Shown here: in pieces, positions 21,728 through 30,354 of the stretch
Position numbering within the stretch: the first letter of the stretch is position 1
Layout: each line of letters starts with the position of its first letter
DNA from: JBHJGM01 sp964405825
Lineage (GTDB): Bacteria > Verrucomicrobiota > Verrucomicrobiia > Opitutales > JBHJGM01
Direction of reading: 5' to 3'
Length of the DNA: 36,564 nt
Assembly (NCBI GenBank): GCA_964405825.1
Contig: CAYOPI010000031.1
Span: forward strand, 1 to 36,564
Program-made: the position numbers and the translations under genes
Notes under the pieces: generated by a model
Told to the model about the DNA's origin: nothing
The model's database searches: none
Seen by the model: the letters and a program-made list of their open reading frames with translations, nothing else

Positions 21728-24487
21728 TTAACGCACGGGGGCCCGACTGCCCCGGGCCAGCGCGTCGGTCGGCAGCTCGCCGTCGCCGTAACGCAGGGCG
21801 TGGACTTCGCGCAGGAGCTTCTGGATGCGGGTCAGCTCAAGGGGCTTGGTCAGGTAGGCGTCGATGCCGGACTCCAGGCAACGGTCGGCGTCCTTGCGGG
21901 CGGCATCGGCGGAGAGGGCGGCGATGAAGGGCGGGCGGACATCGTCGGGCAGCTCCAGCGCCCGAATCCGTCCCGAGGCCATGAAGCCATCCATGTCGGG
22001 CATGCGGATGTCCATGAAGATGACGTCAAAGCTGGTTTCGGTGGCCTGCTCGATCGCGCTCACGCCGCCGTCGGCTTCGGCCGGGTCGTAGCCCATTTCA
22101 TCGAGGTTGGCCAGGAGCACCTGCCGGTTGATCATGGAGTCGTCGACGATGAGGATCTTCAGGGGGCAGGTTCGGGCGAGGGCCTTATCGAATTCGGGAG
22201 CGTCAGCCACCGGAACGGGCGAGGCGGTGGCCCCGGGCCTGGATCTTTGCTGCAGCTCGATCGGAAATTCGAACCAGAAGGTCGAGCCCTTGCCCAGTTT
22301 GGAATCCACGCCGATGGAGCCGCCCATCAGCTCGAGCAGCTTGCGGCAGATGCACAGGCCCAGGCCGGTGCCCTCGTGCGACTGATTGCTGGTGGACTGC
22401 GCCTGCTTGAAGGCCTCGAAGAGATTGGCCTTATCCTCATCGCTGATTCCCGGGCCGGTGTCCTGGACTTCCACGCGCAGGACCTGGTGGGGAATGGGCC
22501 CGCGCTTGGGCGTGGCCGCGCGCACGGTGACACCGCCGCGGTGGGTGAACTTCACCGCGTTGCCAACGAGGTTGTAGAGCACCTGGCTGATGCGGCGCTG
22601 ATCGCCGATGATGGAGGTCTGGAACTCCGGCGAGAAATCGCAGACCAGGGCGATTTTCTTCGCGCGGCTGACGCCGTGAAAGGCGTCGGCGCTGCGCTGG
22701 ATACAGGCCCTGGCATCGAACGGGTCGGCGTTGAGGGTCATCTGCCCGGCCTCGATTTTGGAGAGGTCCAGCAGGTCGTCGATCAGCCCGCGCAGGATGG
22801 CCGCGCTCTCGGAGATGGACTGGATGAAGCGTTCCTCGGAGCGGCCTTCCAGCGCCTTGCTCAGCAGCGGGAGGAAGCCGACGATGCCGTTGAGCGGCGT
22901 GCGGATGTCGTGGCTGATGTTGGCCAGGAATTCGCTCTTGGCGTTGTTGGCCTGCTGCGCCTCGGTGGCCAGGTCGTTGGCCCGGGTGATGGCTTCCTCG
23001 AGGTCCCTGTTGGCGACGGCAAGCTGCTCGTTGAGACGCTTGTCGCGCAGGTGCGATTTGCGCAGGTCGGCCTCCATCTGCTTGCGCTCGGAGATGTCGC
23101 GGGCGAGGGCGAAGTAGCGGGCGGTGCCGACCTCGTTGCCGAGCAGCTGCAGGTTGACCTCGACCGGAAAGGTGGAGCCGTCGCAGCGCTGAAAGATGGC
23201 CTCGTGACGGAGCCGTTCGACTTCGCCGTCGCGCAGGGGCTTGGCGCGCTCGTTGAAATTCTCCTTGCTCAGGCCCGCTTCGACGTGGGTGAGCCTGAGC
23301 TGCAGGAGAGCCTCGCGGGTGTAACCCAGCTGGTTGGCCGCGCCGGCGTTTACGTAGAACAGCGCGAGGGTCTCGGTATCGAAGATGAAGATGCTGTCCT
23401 GGGCGCTGTCGAGCATGTTGCGGAACTGCTCCAGGTCGTTGCTGGCCTCCCACTCCGGGGTCACGTCCTCGGCGATGCAGAGGATCAGGTTGAGGCGGTC
23501 GGGCACCTCGAAAACCGGCAGTTTGACGATCGAGAGGCGCCGCTGGCTGCCGGAGGGGTGATTGTAGAGCAGATCGCGTTCGCGCACGGGCAGGCCGGTC
23601 GAGGTGGCTTCGCGATCGAGCGCCTCAAAGCACTCGGCGGTCTCCTTGCCCAGCACGTCGGCCGAGCGTTTGCCTTTCAGCTCGCTTTCGAGGAAGCCAA
23701 AAATCCGCTCGCAGGCCGGATTCCAGAAAAGCACGGTGCCGTAGTCTTCGGGCCGGGCCGACTTGGCGTAGAGACCGGTGGGCAGGTGCTGGACGAGGGC
23801 TTCCAGAAAGCGCTGCTGCTGCTTCAGGTCGGCTTCGGCCGCCTTGCGCCTGGAGATGTCTGAAAGCGTGCCAGCCATGCGGAAGGCCTGCCCGCGCTCG
23901 TTGAAGCCGGCGGTCCCGCGCAGCACGAACCAGCCGTAGGACCCGTCGCCGCGTTCCAAGCGGCATTCGATCTCAAGCGGGACATCCTCAGCGCGGGCGA
24001 AGAAGGCGTTGATGGCGTTCATCGCCCCGACTTCGTCAACCTTGTGCATGAGCCCGCGGAAGCAGCGGAAGTGCTCCTCGAGCGAACCGGGCTCACGCCG
24101 CAGGTGAGTGTAGAACTCGCGGGAGTAGGTGAACTCACCCGTGACGACGTTCCAGTCCCAGAGACCGTCTTGAAGGCCCTGCAGGATCATGGCCGAGCGT
24201 TCGGCGGAGTCCCTGGTGGTGCGTTGCTCGGTGAGGAGGCGACGCATCTCCGCACGCAGGGTTTCGTTGACGCGGTCGGCCTTGCGCTGGGCCGGAGCGC
24301 CCTGCCTGCGCAGAAGAATAACCAGCGGCCCCCCCAGGAGCCCGACCAACAGAACCGGTGCCCAGAAGGCAAAGGTGCCGGGATCGCCCAGGATCGACCC
24401 GACCAGCACGACGATCACCGCCGCGCCAGCAAGAATTGCGGTCAGAACGGTCACCTGCGAGGATCGGGTTTGGGCTGTCCGAGGCAT
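21728..24487 (-). CDS. Hybrid sensor histidine kinase with three PAS domains and C-terminal receiver
   Basis: The 919-residue product has two membrane helices at about 12-34 and 41-60 with almost no periplasmic loop, so sensing is probably cytosolic. Three PAS domains follow (about 100-210, 225-345, 355-480), then a coiled coil. The HisKA domain carries the phospho-histidine His526 in SHDIRTPLNG. The ATPase domain has N-box LVGNAVKF, DTGPGIS and GTGLGL. The receiver at about 775-890 has its phospho-aspartate at 826 in FMDIRMPDMDG and a conserved Lys in LTKPLE. There is no HPt domain in the protein, but a free HPt is encoded divergently 270 bp away, which fits a His-Asp-His-Asp relay. Signal and output are not known. 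It is co-directional with the lpt genes. Confidence 0.94.
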   Translation of the reverse strand: MPRTAQTRSSQVTVLTAILAGAAVIVVLVGSILGDPGTFAFWAPVLLVGLLGGPLVILLRRQGAPAQRKADRVNETLRAEMRRLLTEQRTTRDSAERSAMILQGLQDGLWDWNVVTGEFTYSREFYTHLRREPGSLEEHFRCFRGLMHKVDEVGAMNAINAFFARAEDVPLEIECRLERGDGSYGWFVLRGTAGFNERGQAFRMAGTLSDISRRKAAEADLKQQQRFLEALVQHLPTGLYAKSARPEDYGTVLFWNPACERIFGFLESELKGKRSADVLGKETAECFEALDREATSTGLPVRERDLLYNHPSGSQRRLSIVKLPVFEVPDRLNLILCIAEDVTPEWEASNDLEQFRNMLDSAQDSIFIFDTETLALFYVNAGAANQLGYTREALLQLRLTHVEAGLSKENFNERAKPLRDGEVERLRHEAIFQRCDGSTFPVEVNLQLLGNEVGTARYFALARDISERKQMEADLRKSHLRDKRLNEQLAVANRDLEEAITRANDLATEAQQANNAKSEFLANISHDIRTPLNGIVGFLPLLSKALEGRSEERFIQSISESAAILRGLIDDLLDLSKIEAGQMTLNADPFDARACIQRSADAFHGVSRAKKIALVCDFSPEFQTSIIGDQRRISQVLYNLVGNAVKFTHRGGVTVRAATPKRGPIPHQVLRVEVQDTGPGISDEDKANLFEAFKQAQSTSNQSHEGTGLGLCICRKLLELMGGSIGVDSKLGKGSTFWFEFPIELQQRSRPGATASPVPVADAPEFDKALARTCPLKILIVDDSMINRQVLLANLDEMGYDPAEADGGVSAIEQATETSFDVIFMDIRMPDMDGFMASGRIRALELPDDVRPPFIAALSADAARKDADRCLESGIDAYLTKPLELTRIQKLLREVHALRYGDGELPTDALARGSRAPVR

Positions 24488-24717
24488 CTGGAGCAGTGCA
24501 CAGGGTGTGGGAAATCGTCCGAACCGGGCGCTTGCTTAGGTGCAAAGGCCGCTTGTGCGTACATCTGTTGAGCTGCGATCCCGCTCTAACGGCGACAGGC
24601 GTGAGGTCGCTGGAAGCACATCTGTAAGGGCATATACGCGGGGCTTTCCCGATACGGTTCAGTTTTCGTCCGAAACGGCGTTAACGCGTCGAAAGTGAGG
24701 CCGATGGAACTCTGCGT

Positions 24718-24730
24718 CGTCGTAACGACG
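24718..24730. promoter_or_regulatory. Palindrome in the divergent kinase/HPt promoter region
   Basis: CGTCGT-A-ACGACG is a perfect inverted repeat with one central base, 27 bp before the HPt start and 230 bp from the hybrid kinase start. It could be an operator. An overlapping upstream ATG frame makes a coding explanation possible but unlikely. Confidence 0.25.
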
Positions 24731-24757
24731 GAGATTCCGTATCCGCACCCAGACTCC

Positions 24758-25117
24758 ATGAAACCAGCCTCACCTCCCGTCCTCGATGAAGACGCCCTGC
24801 GGCAGCTCAAGCGGCGCGAGATACGCGGGCGCAGCATGCTCGACCAGATGCTGATCGTCTTTCAGCAGGAGGCGCCGGAACTGCGCGACGGGATCGCTTA
24901 CGCCATTGAGCAGGGCAATCTGGAGGGCCTTTACCAGTACGCGCACAAGCTCAAGGGCATCTGCGCGGTGATGGGCGCGCGACGGGTCTGGAATCTCTGC
25001 AACACCCTGCTCGAGGCCCACGATGCGGGTAACCTGCCCCCGCCAGAATGCCTGGGCGATCTGAGCGAGGCGCTCGATGAGTACCTGCAGGCGGTCGAGC
25101 AGTTTGAACAAGCGTAG
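24758..25117 (+). CDS. Stand-alone HPt (histidine phosphotransfer) protein
   Basis: The 119-residue all-helical protein has the HPt signature YAHKLKGICAVMGARR, with the phospho-acceptor at His63 and the Lys-Gly pair that follows it. There is no signal peptide. It would accept phosphate from the receiver of a hybrid kinase and pass it to a response regulator. The start at 24758 gives a usual HPt length; in-frame ATGs further up would add an unstructured head. It is 33 bp ahead of the receiver-kinase gene on the same strand and divergent from the hybrid kinase, its most likely donor. Confidence 0.85.
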   Translation: MKPASPPVLDEDALRQLKRREIRGRSMLDQMLIVFQQEAPELRDGIAYAIEQGNLEGLYQYAHKLKGICAVMGARRVWNLCNTLLEAHDAGNLPPPECLGDLSEALDEYLQAVEQFEQA

Positions 25118-25150
25118 CTGCCGCGGCCTCGTGGACAACCCGCCGCGACG

Positions 25151-26605
25151 ATGAAGCGCGTTCTTCTAACCGACACCGACCCGGGCACACGCGCGATCCT
25201 GGATCTGATCCTTGAACCCGAGGGCGCCGAGCTGCAGAGCGTACCTTCAGGGGATGCCCCTCTGGAGCACGCCCGGCAATGGAAGCCCGACCTGTTCGTG
25301 CTGGGTTCGAAGTGCGGGCAACGCAACGGGGCCGACGTGGTGCACGAGATTCGCGAGGACGCCCTGCTGGCCAACGTGCCAGTCCTCATGATTTCAGCCG
25401 CCGGCGACGCTGCCACGCGTCTGGAAGCCTTCCGCGCCGGAGTCGACGAATTCATCAGCAAGCCCTTCGATATCGAGGAGTTGGAGGCACGCCTGGGGAC
25501 CATCTTTCGCCTGGACCGTTACCGGGCCCTGGTTGAGCAGCGCTCGCGCTTCGAACGCGTGGCACAGGCCGCACCCGATGGGATCGTTGTCCTGGATGCC
25601 CAGTTCCATCTGCATTACATCAATCCGGCCGCCGAAGCCATTGTGGGTGACTCGCTGCAGCCGGGTCAGAATTTCTTTGCCCAGTGCCTGGAGCGGCTGC
25701 GGGGCACCCCGAGCACGGTCTGGAACGCACTGGCCCAGGGGGTCACCAGCGCGCTGGACAACAGCCTTTTCCTGCAGGACGACCGCGGGCGCACCTACGT
25801 GGTCATCGCACACCCTTCCGACGACGACGGCACGGGCGACAGCTTCCTGACCCTGCGCGACGTAACCGAGGAGCAGACCAACCGCCGCCTGCTCTGGAAC
25901 CTGCGCGATGCCATCGGCCACAAACTGCGCACGCCGCTCAACGGGGTTCTGGCCAACCTGATGATCCTGAAGGAAATGGGCGCCTCGCTCAGTCCGCAGG
26001 AGCGCGCGGACATCCTGCAGGACGCAGTCAACAGTTCACAGCGCCTGGGTGACACGCTCGAGCGTACCTCCCAATTCTTCGACCTGGCCTCGCCGGAGCT
26101 GCCGGAGGGCACCTGCGCGGTCGAGACGCTGGTGCAACTGTTCGAGGCCCAGGTGATTGAGCGCGAAGCTGTCGAGGCCACCGTCACCCAGGAACCGCCC
26201 GAGTCCCTGGTGGAGGTGCGGCTGCCGGCCCAGTTGATCGAGACGACCTGGCACGAACTCATCACCAACGCGATCAAGTTTCATCCCGATGGTACGCCGC
26301 AGCTGGAGTTCACCCTGCGTTACGAGACGGAGGAAGTCGTGGTGAGCATCCGCGACGACGGCAAAAGCCTGGACCCCGCCCAACTGTCCCAACTGGGAAC
26401 GCCCTTCTTTCAGGCCGAGGCCTGCTTTACGGGAGAGATTCCCGGTTGCGGGCTGGGCCTGGCGGGGATCGTCCAGAACCTGCGGCAGCTGGGGGGCAAC
26501 GTTCAGTTCGCCAACCGCGCGGACCGTCCCGGCTTCGAGGTGACGCTGCACTTCCCGGCCACCGCGGGAACCGCTGACGAAAGCCTGCTCTCCTCGCAGA
26601 GTTAG
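25151..26605 (+). CDS. Atypical histidine kinase-like protein with degenerate receiver and PAS domain
   Basis: The 484-residue cytosolic protein begins with a receiver fold (about 2-118). The acidic pair is kept (Asp8, Asp10) and so is Lys104 in SKPFD, but the phospho-aspartate position holds Gly52 in DLFVLGSKCG. A PAS domain follows (about 130-240). Next comes a HisKA-like helix pair with His257 in GHKLRTPLNG, where the usual Glu or Asp after His is Lys258. The ATPase domain keeps Asn373 in ITNAIKF and a GCGLGL loop, but its first glycine motif is altered to DDGKS. These changes suggest an altered or regulatory role, for example a pseudo-receiver that binds the HPt or dimerises, though some activity could remain. 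It is probably translated with the HPt gene just upstream. Confidence 0.85.
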   Translation: MKRVLLTDTDPGTRAILDLILEPEGAELQSVPSGDAPLEHARQWKPDLFVLGSKCGQRNGADVVHEIREDALLANVPVLMISAAGDAATRLEAFRAGVDEFISKPFDIEELEARLGTIFRLDRYRALVEQRSRFERVAQAAPDGIVVLDAQFHLHYINPAAEAIVGDSLQPGQNFFAQCLERLRGTPSTVWNALAQGVTSALDNSLFLQDDRGRTYVVIAHPSDDDGTGDSFLTLRDVTEEQTNRRLLWNLRDAIGHKLRTPLNGVLANLMILKEMGASLSPQERADILQDAVNSSQRLGDTLERTSQFFDLASPELPEGTCAVETLVQLFEAQVIEREAVEATVTQEPPESLVEVRLPAQLIETTWHELITNAIKFHPDGTPQLEFTLRYETEEVVVSIRDDGKSLDPAQLSQLGTPFFQAEACFTGEIPGCGLGLAGIVQNLRQLGGNVQFANRADRPGFEVTLHFPATAGTADESLLSSQS

Positions 26606-26657
26606 GGCAGACCCGCACGACCGGGCGCCTGGGCCCTGCGTTGCGCAGGCAAAGGTC

Positions 26658-27281
26658 CTAGACCAGGTGCATCCGCACGGCCAGGCGCACCATCTCGGTG
26701 GCACCGCGCAGGTCGCACTTTTTCATGATGTTGCGCCGGTGGGCGTCCACCGTACGCACGCTGATGTGCAGGCGGCTGGCGACCTCCTTGGAGCTGAAGC
26801 CCTCGGCCACCAGTTGCAACACGTCCAATTCCCGCTGCGACAGACGGGCGGTGCCCTCGGTGTCGTCGCCCTGGGTGAACTCCCGGATGAGCCGACTGGA
26901 CTCGGGGCAGTAAAAGGTCGAGCCCTGCAGGATCTGGCGCAGGCCCTCGCGCAGGCGATCCAGGGGAAAGTCCTTGGTGAAGATGCCCTCGGCCCCGACA
27001 TCGAGGATCGACTTGGCCGTGCCTGGCTGCAGTTCGGAAGAGAGGACGGCCACGGGCGTCTTCGGGCTGCGCTGCTTGAGCTGACGCAGGACAACCATGC
27101 CACTGACCTTGGGCAGGTTCAGGTCCAGCAAGACGAGATCCCATTCCTGCGAATGAATCACTTCCAGGGCTGCTTCGCCGTCAAAGACCTCGCAAATCTC
27201 CTCAATGGAAAGCTCCTCCTTCAGTACATGACTGAGAAGGTTGTTCATAAGATGTTGGTCCTCAATGAGCAGTGCCCGCAT
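26658..27281 (-). CDS. NarL/FixJ-type response regulator
   Basis: The 207-residue product has an N-terminal receiver (about 2-118) with acidic Glu7-Asp8, phospho-acceptor Asp53 in LLDLNLP and a Lys in FTKDF. A LuxR-type helix-turn-helix is at about 144-200 (LSQRELDVLQLVAEG, then VASRLHISVRTVDAHRRNI). It should bind DNA as a dimer when phosphorylated. It is convergent with the kinase-like gene, with 52 bp between them, and is the only DNA-binding regulator in the signalling cluster. It is therefore the best candidate output of the relay. A palindromic region upstream of its start could be an autoregulatory site. Confidence 0.93.
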   Translation of the reverse strand: MRALLIEDQHLMNNLLSHVLKEELSIEEICEVFDGEAALEVIHSQEWDLVLLDLNLPKVSGMVVLRQLKQRSPKTPVAVLSSELQPGTAKSILDVGAEGIFTKDFPLDRLREGLRQILQGSTFYCPESSRLIREFTQGDDTEGTARLSQRELDVLQLVAEGFSSKEVASRLHISVRTVDAHRRNIMKKCDLRGATEMVRLAVRMHLV

Positions 27282-27350
27282 GGCTGTTACCTGAATCGGC
27301 GCGGCAGCCAGATGCTTAAACCGTGAGGAGTTCGCCGGTGAAAAGCGCAG

Positions 27351-27392
27351 CCTAGGCGTAACTACCTAGGGCGATGCGGTATTCCTCCGCAT
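27351..27392. promoter_or_regulatory. Paired CCTAGG sites and adjacent hairpin in a divergent promoter region
   Basis: CCTAGG occurs at 27351-27356 and 27365-27370, eight bases apart. ATGCGG/CCGCAT with a seven-base loop follows at 27374-27392. The region is 70 bp upstream of the NarL-type regulator and 95 bp upstream of the divergent gene, a fitting place for an operator serving either one. Confidence 0.35.
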
Positions 27393-27486
27393 TCGGATAC
27401 AGGCAGATCCGGTCGTTTTACAGGGCATATCCCAAACCACGGGCTTCGCGCCCGAATCTCCCCACGACCCCGACCCAGTCCTCCCC

Positions 27487-27987
27487 ATGAGTCAGCCCCT
27501 CTACATTGAATGCGCCAACGGCACCTGGATTATCAACCGCAAGCCCGCCGGCGAAATCACTCCCGACGAACACGCCATCCTGCGGGACACCCTCGCGGAT
27601 AACCCCGGAGACATCTCCGTGAACATTCGCGGGCGCGTCTTTGAACTCCTGCGCCTGGAAGACCTGCCAACCGGAGCACCCGCGCCGACCGCGGCCGAGG
27701 CCCCGCTGAACCCGGAGAAGGCGTCCACCCTGCCCCCGCGCGCCACCCCCGATCCCTTCGTGAACGACGACACTCTCTTCGAAAACGAGGTCCAGGCCAC
27801 CCGCGAAGCCGCCAACCGGCTGCTGGACCGCATTCTTGCTCACCTGCAGGACAAGGAAACGCCCGACCAGGTCAACGCGGTGACGGCCCAGAAGCGCAAG
27901 CTGATGATCCAGAACCTGGTGATCGACCTGCAAGGCACCATCGAAGCCCTGCAAGTCTTCCTGAAGTCTCACCGCAGCAACGCCTGA
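27487..27987 (+). CDS. Cytosolic protein of unknown function
   Basis: The 166-residue product has no signal peptide or membrane helix. Residues 1-58 form a compact beta-alpha part (LYIECANGTWIINRKPAGEI, then ISVNIRGRVFELLRLEDL). A Pro-rich linker spans about 59-92. The last 70 residues are helical, from FENEVQATREAANRLL to IEALQVFLKSHRS. I do not recognise a family. The ATG follows a C-rich leader without a Shine-Dalgarno sequence. It is divergent from the NarL-type regulator with 205 bp between them, and its downstream region holds strong hairpins. Confidence 0.65.
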   Translation: MSQPLYIECANGTWIINRKPAGEITPDEHAILRDTLADNPGDISVNIRGRVFELLRLEDLPTGAPAPTAAEAPLNPEKASTLPPRATPDPFVNDDTLFENEVQATREAANRLLDRILAHLQDKETPDQVNAVTAQKRKLMIQNLVIDLQGTIEALQVFLKSHRSNA

Positions 27988-28030
27988 GGCGCTGCGCGAC
28001 ACCTTTAGTTCATAACGGCAAGGCACTGAC

Positions 28031-28094
28031 GGGTGCGGTTGGCACCCTGACAACGGACGGTACCGGACCTGGGGAGGCCCCGGTATCGTCCGTT
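28031..28094. terminator. Tandem stem-loops after the unknown gene at 27487
   Basis: The first hairpin is GGGTGC/GCACCC with a five-base loop (28031-28047). The second is a 15-bp stem (AACGGACGGTACCGG at 28052-28066 with CCGGTATCGTCCGTT at 28080-28094) having one G-U type mismatch and a 13-base loop. No T-run follows. They may end or protect the upstream transcript, or be part of a structured leader for the gene at 28175. Confidence 0.5.
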
Positions 28095-28174
28095 CAGGTT
28101 GGGAGGGTCCCCGCTTTGACGGGCAAAGGCTCCCTTGCGCCCGGGCGCGCAGTGCCCAACGCTGGCGGTTCACC

Positions 28175-29188
28175 ATGGGCCGAACGAGCGAAACCTGGGT
28201 GCCCGAACCGATCGGAGAGCGCTGGACGATTGCCCCCGCGCCCGACCTGACGGCCTTCGGCTATCCGCATGAAGCGGGCGCCACCCCGGGCAACGGAGCC
28301 AACGAACCCAACGACCACACCATCTTTGAGGACGCCGACGGACGCTGGCACTGCTGGGCCTGCGTTCGGCGGACGGCGGTCGGGCGGCTGTTCTGCCACT
28401 GGGAGAGTGCGTCGTTGCAGGCATCGCCCTGGCGGCTGACGAACCACCTGATCCGCGCGGATCGGGTCGCCGGGGAAAGCCGCGTTGACTGGCGCCGGCA
28501 GGAGTTCCTGCAGTCGCCTTTCGTTGTCACGACGCCGACGCGCTTCTGGATGTTCTACGGAGGTTACGACACGGGCTTCGGGCTCGATGGGCGGCCGACC
28601 GCGGATTACTCGCTGCAGGAGAAGCAAATCTGCCTGATGACCTCGGGCGACGGGCGGCGCTGGAAGCGTGCGCGCAATGCCGATGGCCTGAGCCGCGTCT
28701 TCGTCGGTCCGGGGGCGGCCCGCGACCCGTGCATCGTGCGCCTGCGCGGACTCTGGTACGCCTACTACAGCGGGCATCACGAGGGCGATCGCAACCAGGC
28801 CGGGATCTACATGCGCACCTCGGAGAACCTGCTGGACTGGTCGCCCTGGCGGATCGCCCAATACGACACGCGGCGGCGCGACGGCGACCGTCCGCTACAC
28901 CTGGAGTCGCCCTACGTCGTGGAGCGCGGCCGGCGCTTCTACCTCTTTCGGACGCACGGGGCTGAGCCCGGCACGCACGTGTACGTCAGCGACGATCCGC
29001 TGGACTTCGGCGGCACCGGCGGGGTGGAACTGGACCGGCATCGGGTGGCGCACTTTCCCGAGGTGATCGCGCCGGAGATCATCGTCGATGGACACGGTCA
29101 GGCCTATCTGTCGAACATCGCGGGGCCGCACGGCTACGCCATCTCGTTGCAGCGCTTGCGTTGGCGCAGATTGCCCGGTCCGGCCTGA
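28175..29188 (+). CDS. Five-bladed beta-propeller glycosidase-like protein (GH43/GH32-type fold)
   Basis: The 337-residue product has no signal peptide. Repeated beta-sheet blades are seen, with motifs typical of the GH43/GH32/GH130 superfamily: an opening NDHTIFEDADGRWHCWA, an ARDPCIV block, LESPYVVERGRRFYLF and APEIIVDGHGQAYLSN. The Asp and Glu in these blocks sit where such enzymes place their catalytic and pKa-modulating acids, but the exact family is not clear and activity is not certain. Without a signal peptide it would act on imported oligosaccharides in the cytosol. It lies 75 bp before the outer-membrane protein gene on the same strand. Confidence 0.65.
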   Translation: MGRTSETWVPEPIGERWTIAPAPDLTAFGYPHEAGATPGNGANEPNDHTIFEDADGRWHCWACVRRTAVGRLFCHWESASLQASPWRLTNHLIRADRVAGESRVDWRRQEFLQSPFVVTTPTRFWMFYGGYDTGFGLDGRPTADYSLQEKQICLMTSGDGRRWKRARNADGLSRVFVGPGAARDPCIVRLRGLWYAYYSGHHEGDRNQAGIYMRTSENLLDWSPWRIAQYDTRRRDGDRPLHLESPYVVERGRRFYLFRTHGAEPGTHVYVSDDPLDFGGTGGVELDRHRVAHFPEVIAPEIIVDGHGQAYLSNIAGPHGYAISLQRLRWRRLPGPA

Positions 29189-29262
29189 AGGGCGATTCCG
29201 GGCTTTCGCTTTTTCGCTCGCCTGCGGGAGGTTCGCCCTCCAGTAACCTTGCTCTCAGCGGT

Positions 29263-30309
29263 ATGGACTCCAAAACAGACCATCGTTGGAAGGCTTCCCG
29301 TCTGGGAGTTTTGCCGTTTGCCGGCCTGCTGCTGCTTCCGGGGGGACTGGCGGCGCAGGCTCCGGCGGTCGAACGGGCGATCCAGCAGGTCGACACCAGC
29401 GAGCTGCTGCAGGAAGAAGCCGAGCGCCAGGAGATCACCCTTTCGGAAATCTCCGATGCCGTGCCGGGCTTTCTGGAGAGTGAGACTGAGGACCTGGGCC
29501 TGCAATACCTGGTGACGCTGCGGGGGCGCCGCTGGCACGTTGATGCCGCCTACGATTTTCAGTACTACTTCACCAACAACTTCTTTCTGGTCGAACCGGG
29601 CACGCCGCTGGGCGAGGCCTCAACCACGGTGATGACCCACACCTTCGACGTGGCGCTGGACTACGGCCCGTTCGAAGTCGCCGGCGGCGAGCTGAATTCC
29701 TACACCGGCCTGACCTATCAGCGCTACTACCACGGGCTGGGCGCGGACGAGGAGTTCGAGGACTTCGACTTCGATTCGCAGACGATTTTTTCGGAGGTGC
29801 AGTACCGTTTTGCGCAGCGCTTCGAGGCGCGGGCGGGGGTGCAGTATCAGCGGCTGGTCGCCTTTCGGGACGACTGGGACGAGTTCTACTACGACCTGGG
29901 GCCGTATGCCTCGCTGCGCGGTACCTTCAGGCTGGGCAAGCGCCACTTCGTGATTCCGGAGGTCTCCACGCACTGGCGTTTCACCAACGTCAACACCCTC
30001 GGCCTGCAGCCGATCAACGCGAACGACCGGGTCGAGTCCAACGCGACGCTCAACTATTTCTTTCTCTGGGAGGGAGTGACCGTGGGGGTGTTCACGCGCC
30101 TGGAGTGGTCCAACTACACGCAGGCACCGTTTGCCGACCGCGACGACTTAATCGCCACCGGGGGCGGCAGCATCAGCTACCGGTTCACCCCTTGGCTCTC
30201 GGGGCGGGTCTTCGGGCTGTACGAGGGCCGCGAGTCGGATGAGCCGACCACCACGGACTACCGCCGCTGGGACGTGGGCATCGCGCTGACGGCGGGATAC
30301 CGCTTCTGA
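29263..30309 (+). CDS. Outer-membrane beta-barrel protein
   Basis: The 348-residue product starts at the ATG at 29263, which puts a signal peptide at residues 1-31 (SRLGVLPFAGLLLLPGGLAAQ). After a short helical stretch the mature part is a series of amphipathic beta strands rich in Tyr, Phe and Trp: WHVDAAYDFQYYFTNNFFL, SEVQYRFAQRFEARAGVQYQRL, GVTVGVFTRLEWSNYTQ. It ends with GYRF, a C-terminal Phe that fits insertion by the BAM complex. The number of strands suggests roughly 12 to 16. The transported substrate is not visible. It may share a transcript with the preceding glycosidase-like gene. Confidence 0.8.
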   Translation: MDSKTDHRWKASRLGVLPFAGLLLLPGGLAAQAPAVERAIQQVDTSELLQEEAERQEITLSEISDAVPGFLESETEDLGLQYLVTLRGRRWHVDAAYDFQYYFTNNFFLVEPGTPLGEASTTVMTHTFDVALDYGPFEVAGGELNSYTGLTYQRYYHGLGADEEFEDFDFDSQTIFSEVQYRFAQRFEARAGVQYQRLVAFRDDWDEFYYDLGPYASLRGTFRLGKRHFVIPEVSTHWRFTNVNTLGLQPINANDRVESNATLNYFFLWEGVTVGVFTRLEWSNYTQAPFADRDDLIATGGGSISYRFTPWLSGRVFGLYEGRESDEPTTTDYRRWDVGIALTAGYRF

Positions 30310-30354
30310 TGGGGCGATGGGGGTTGCTGCGGGCTTCAAACGCAGTGCCTTGGG

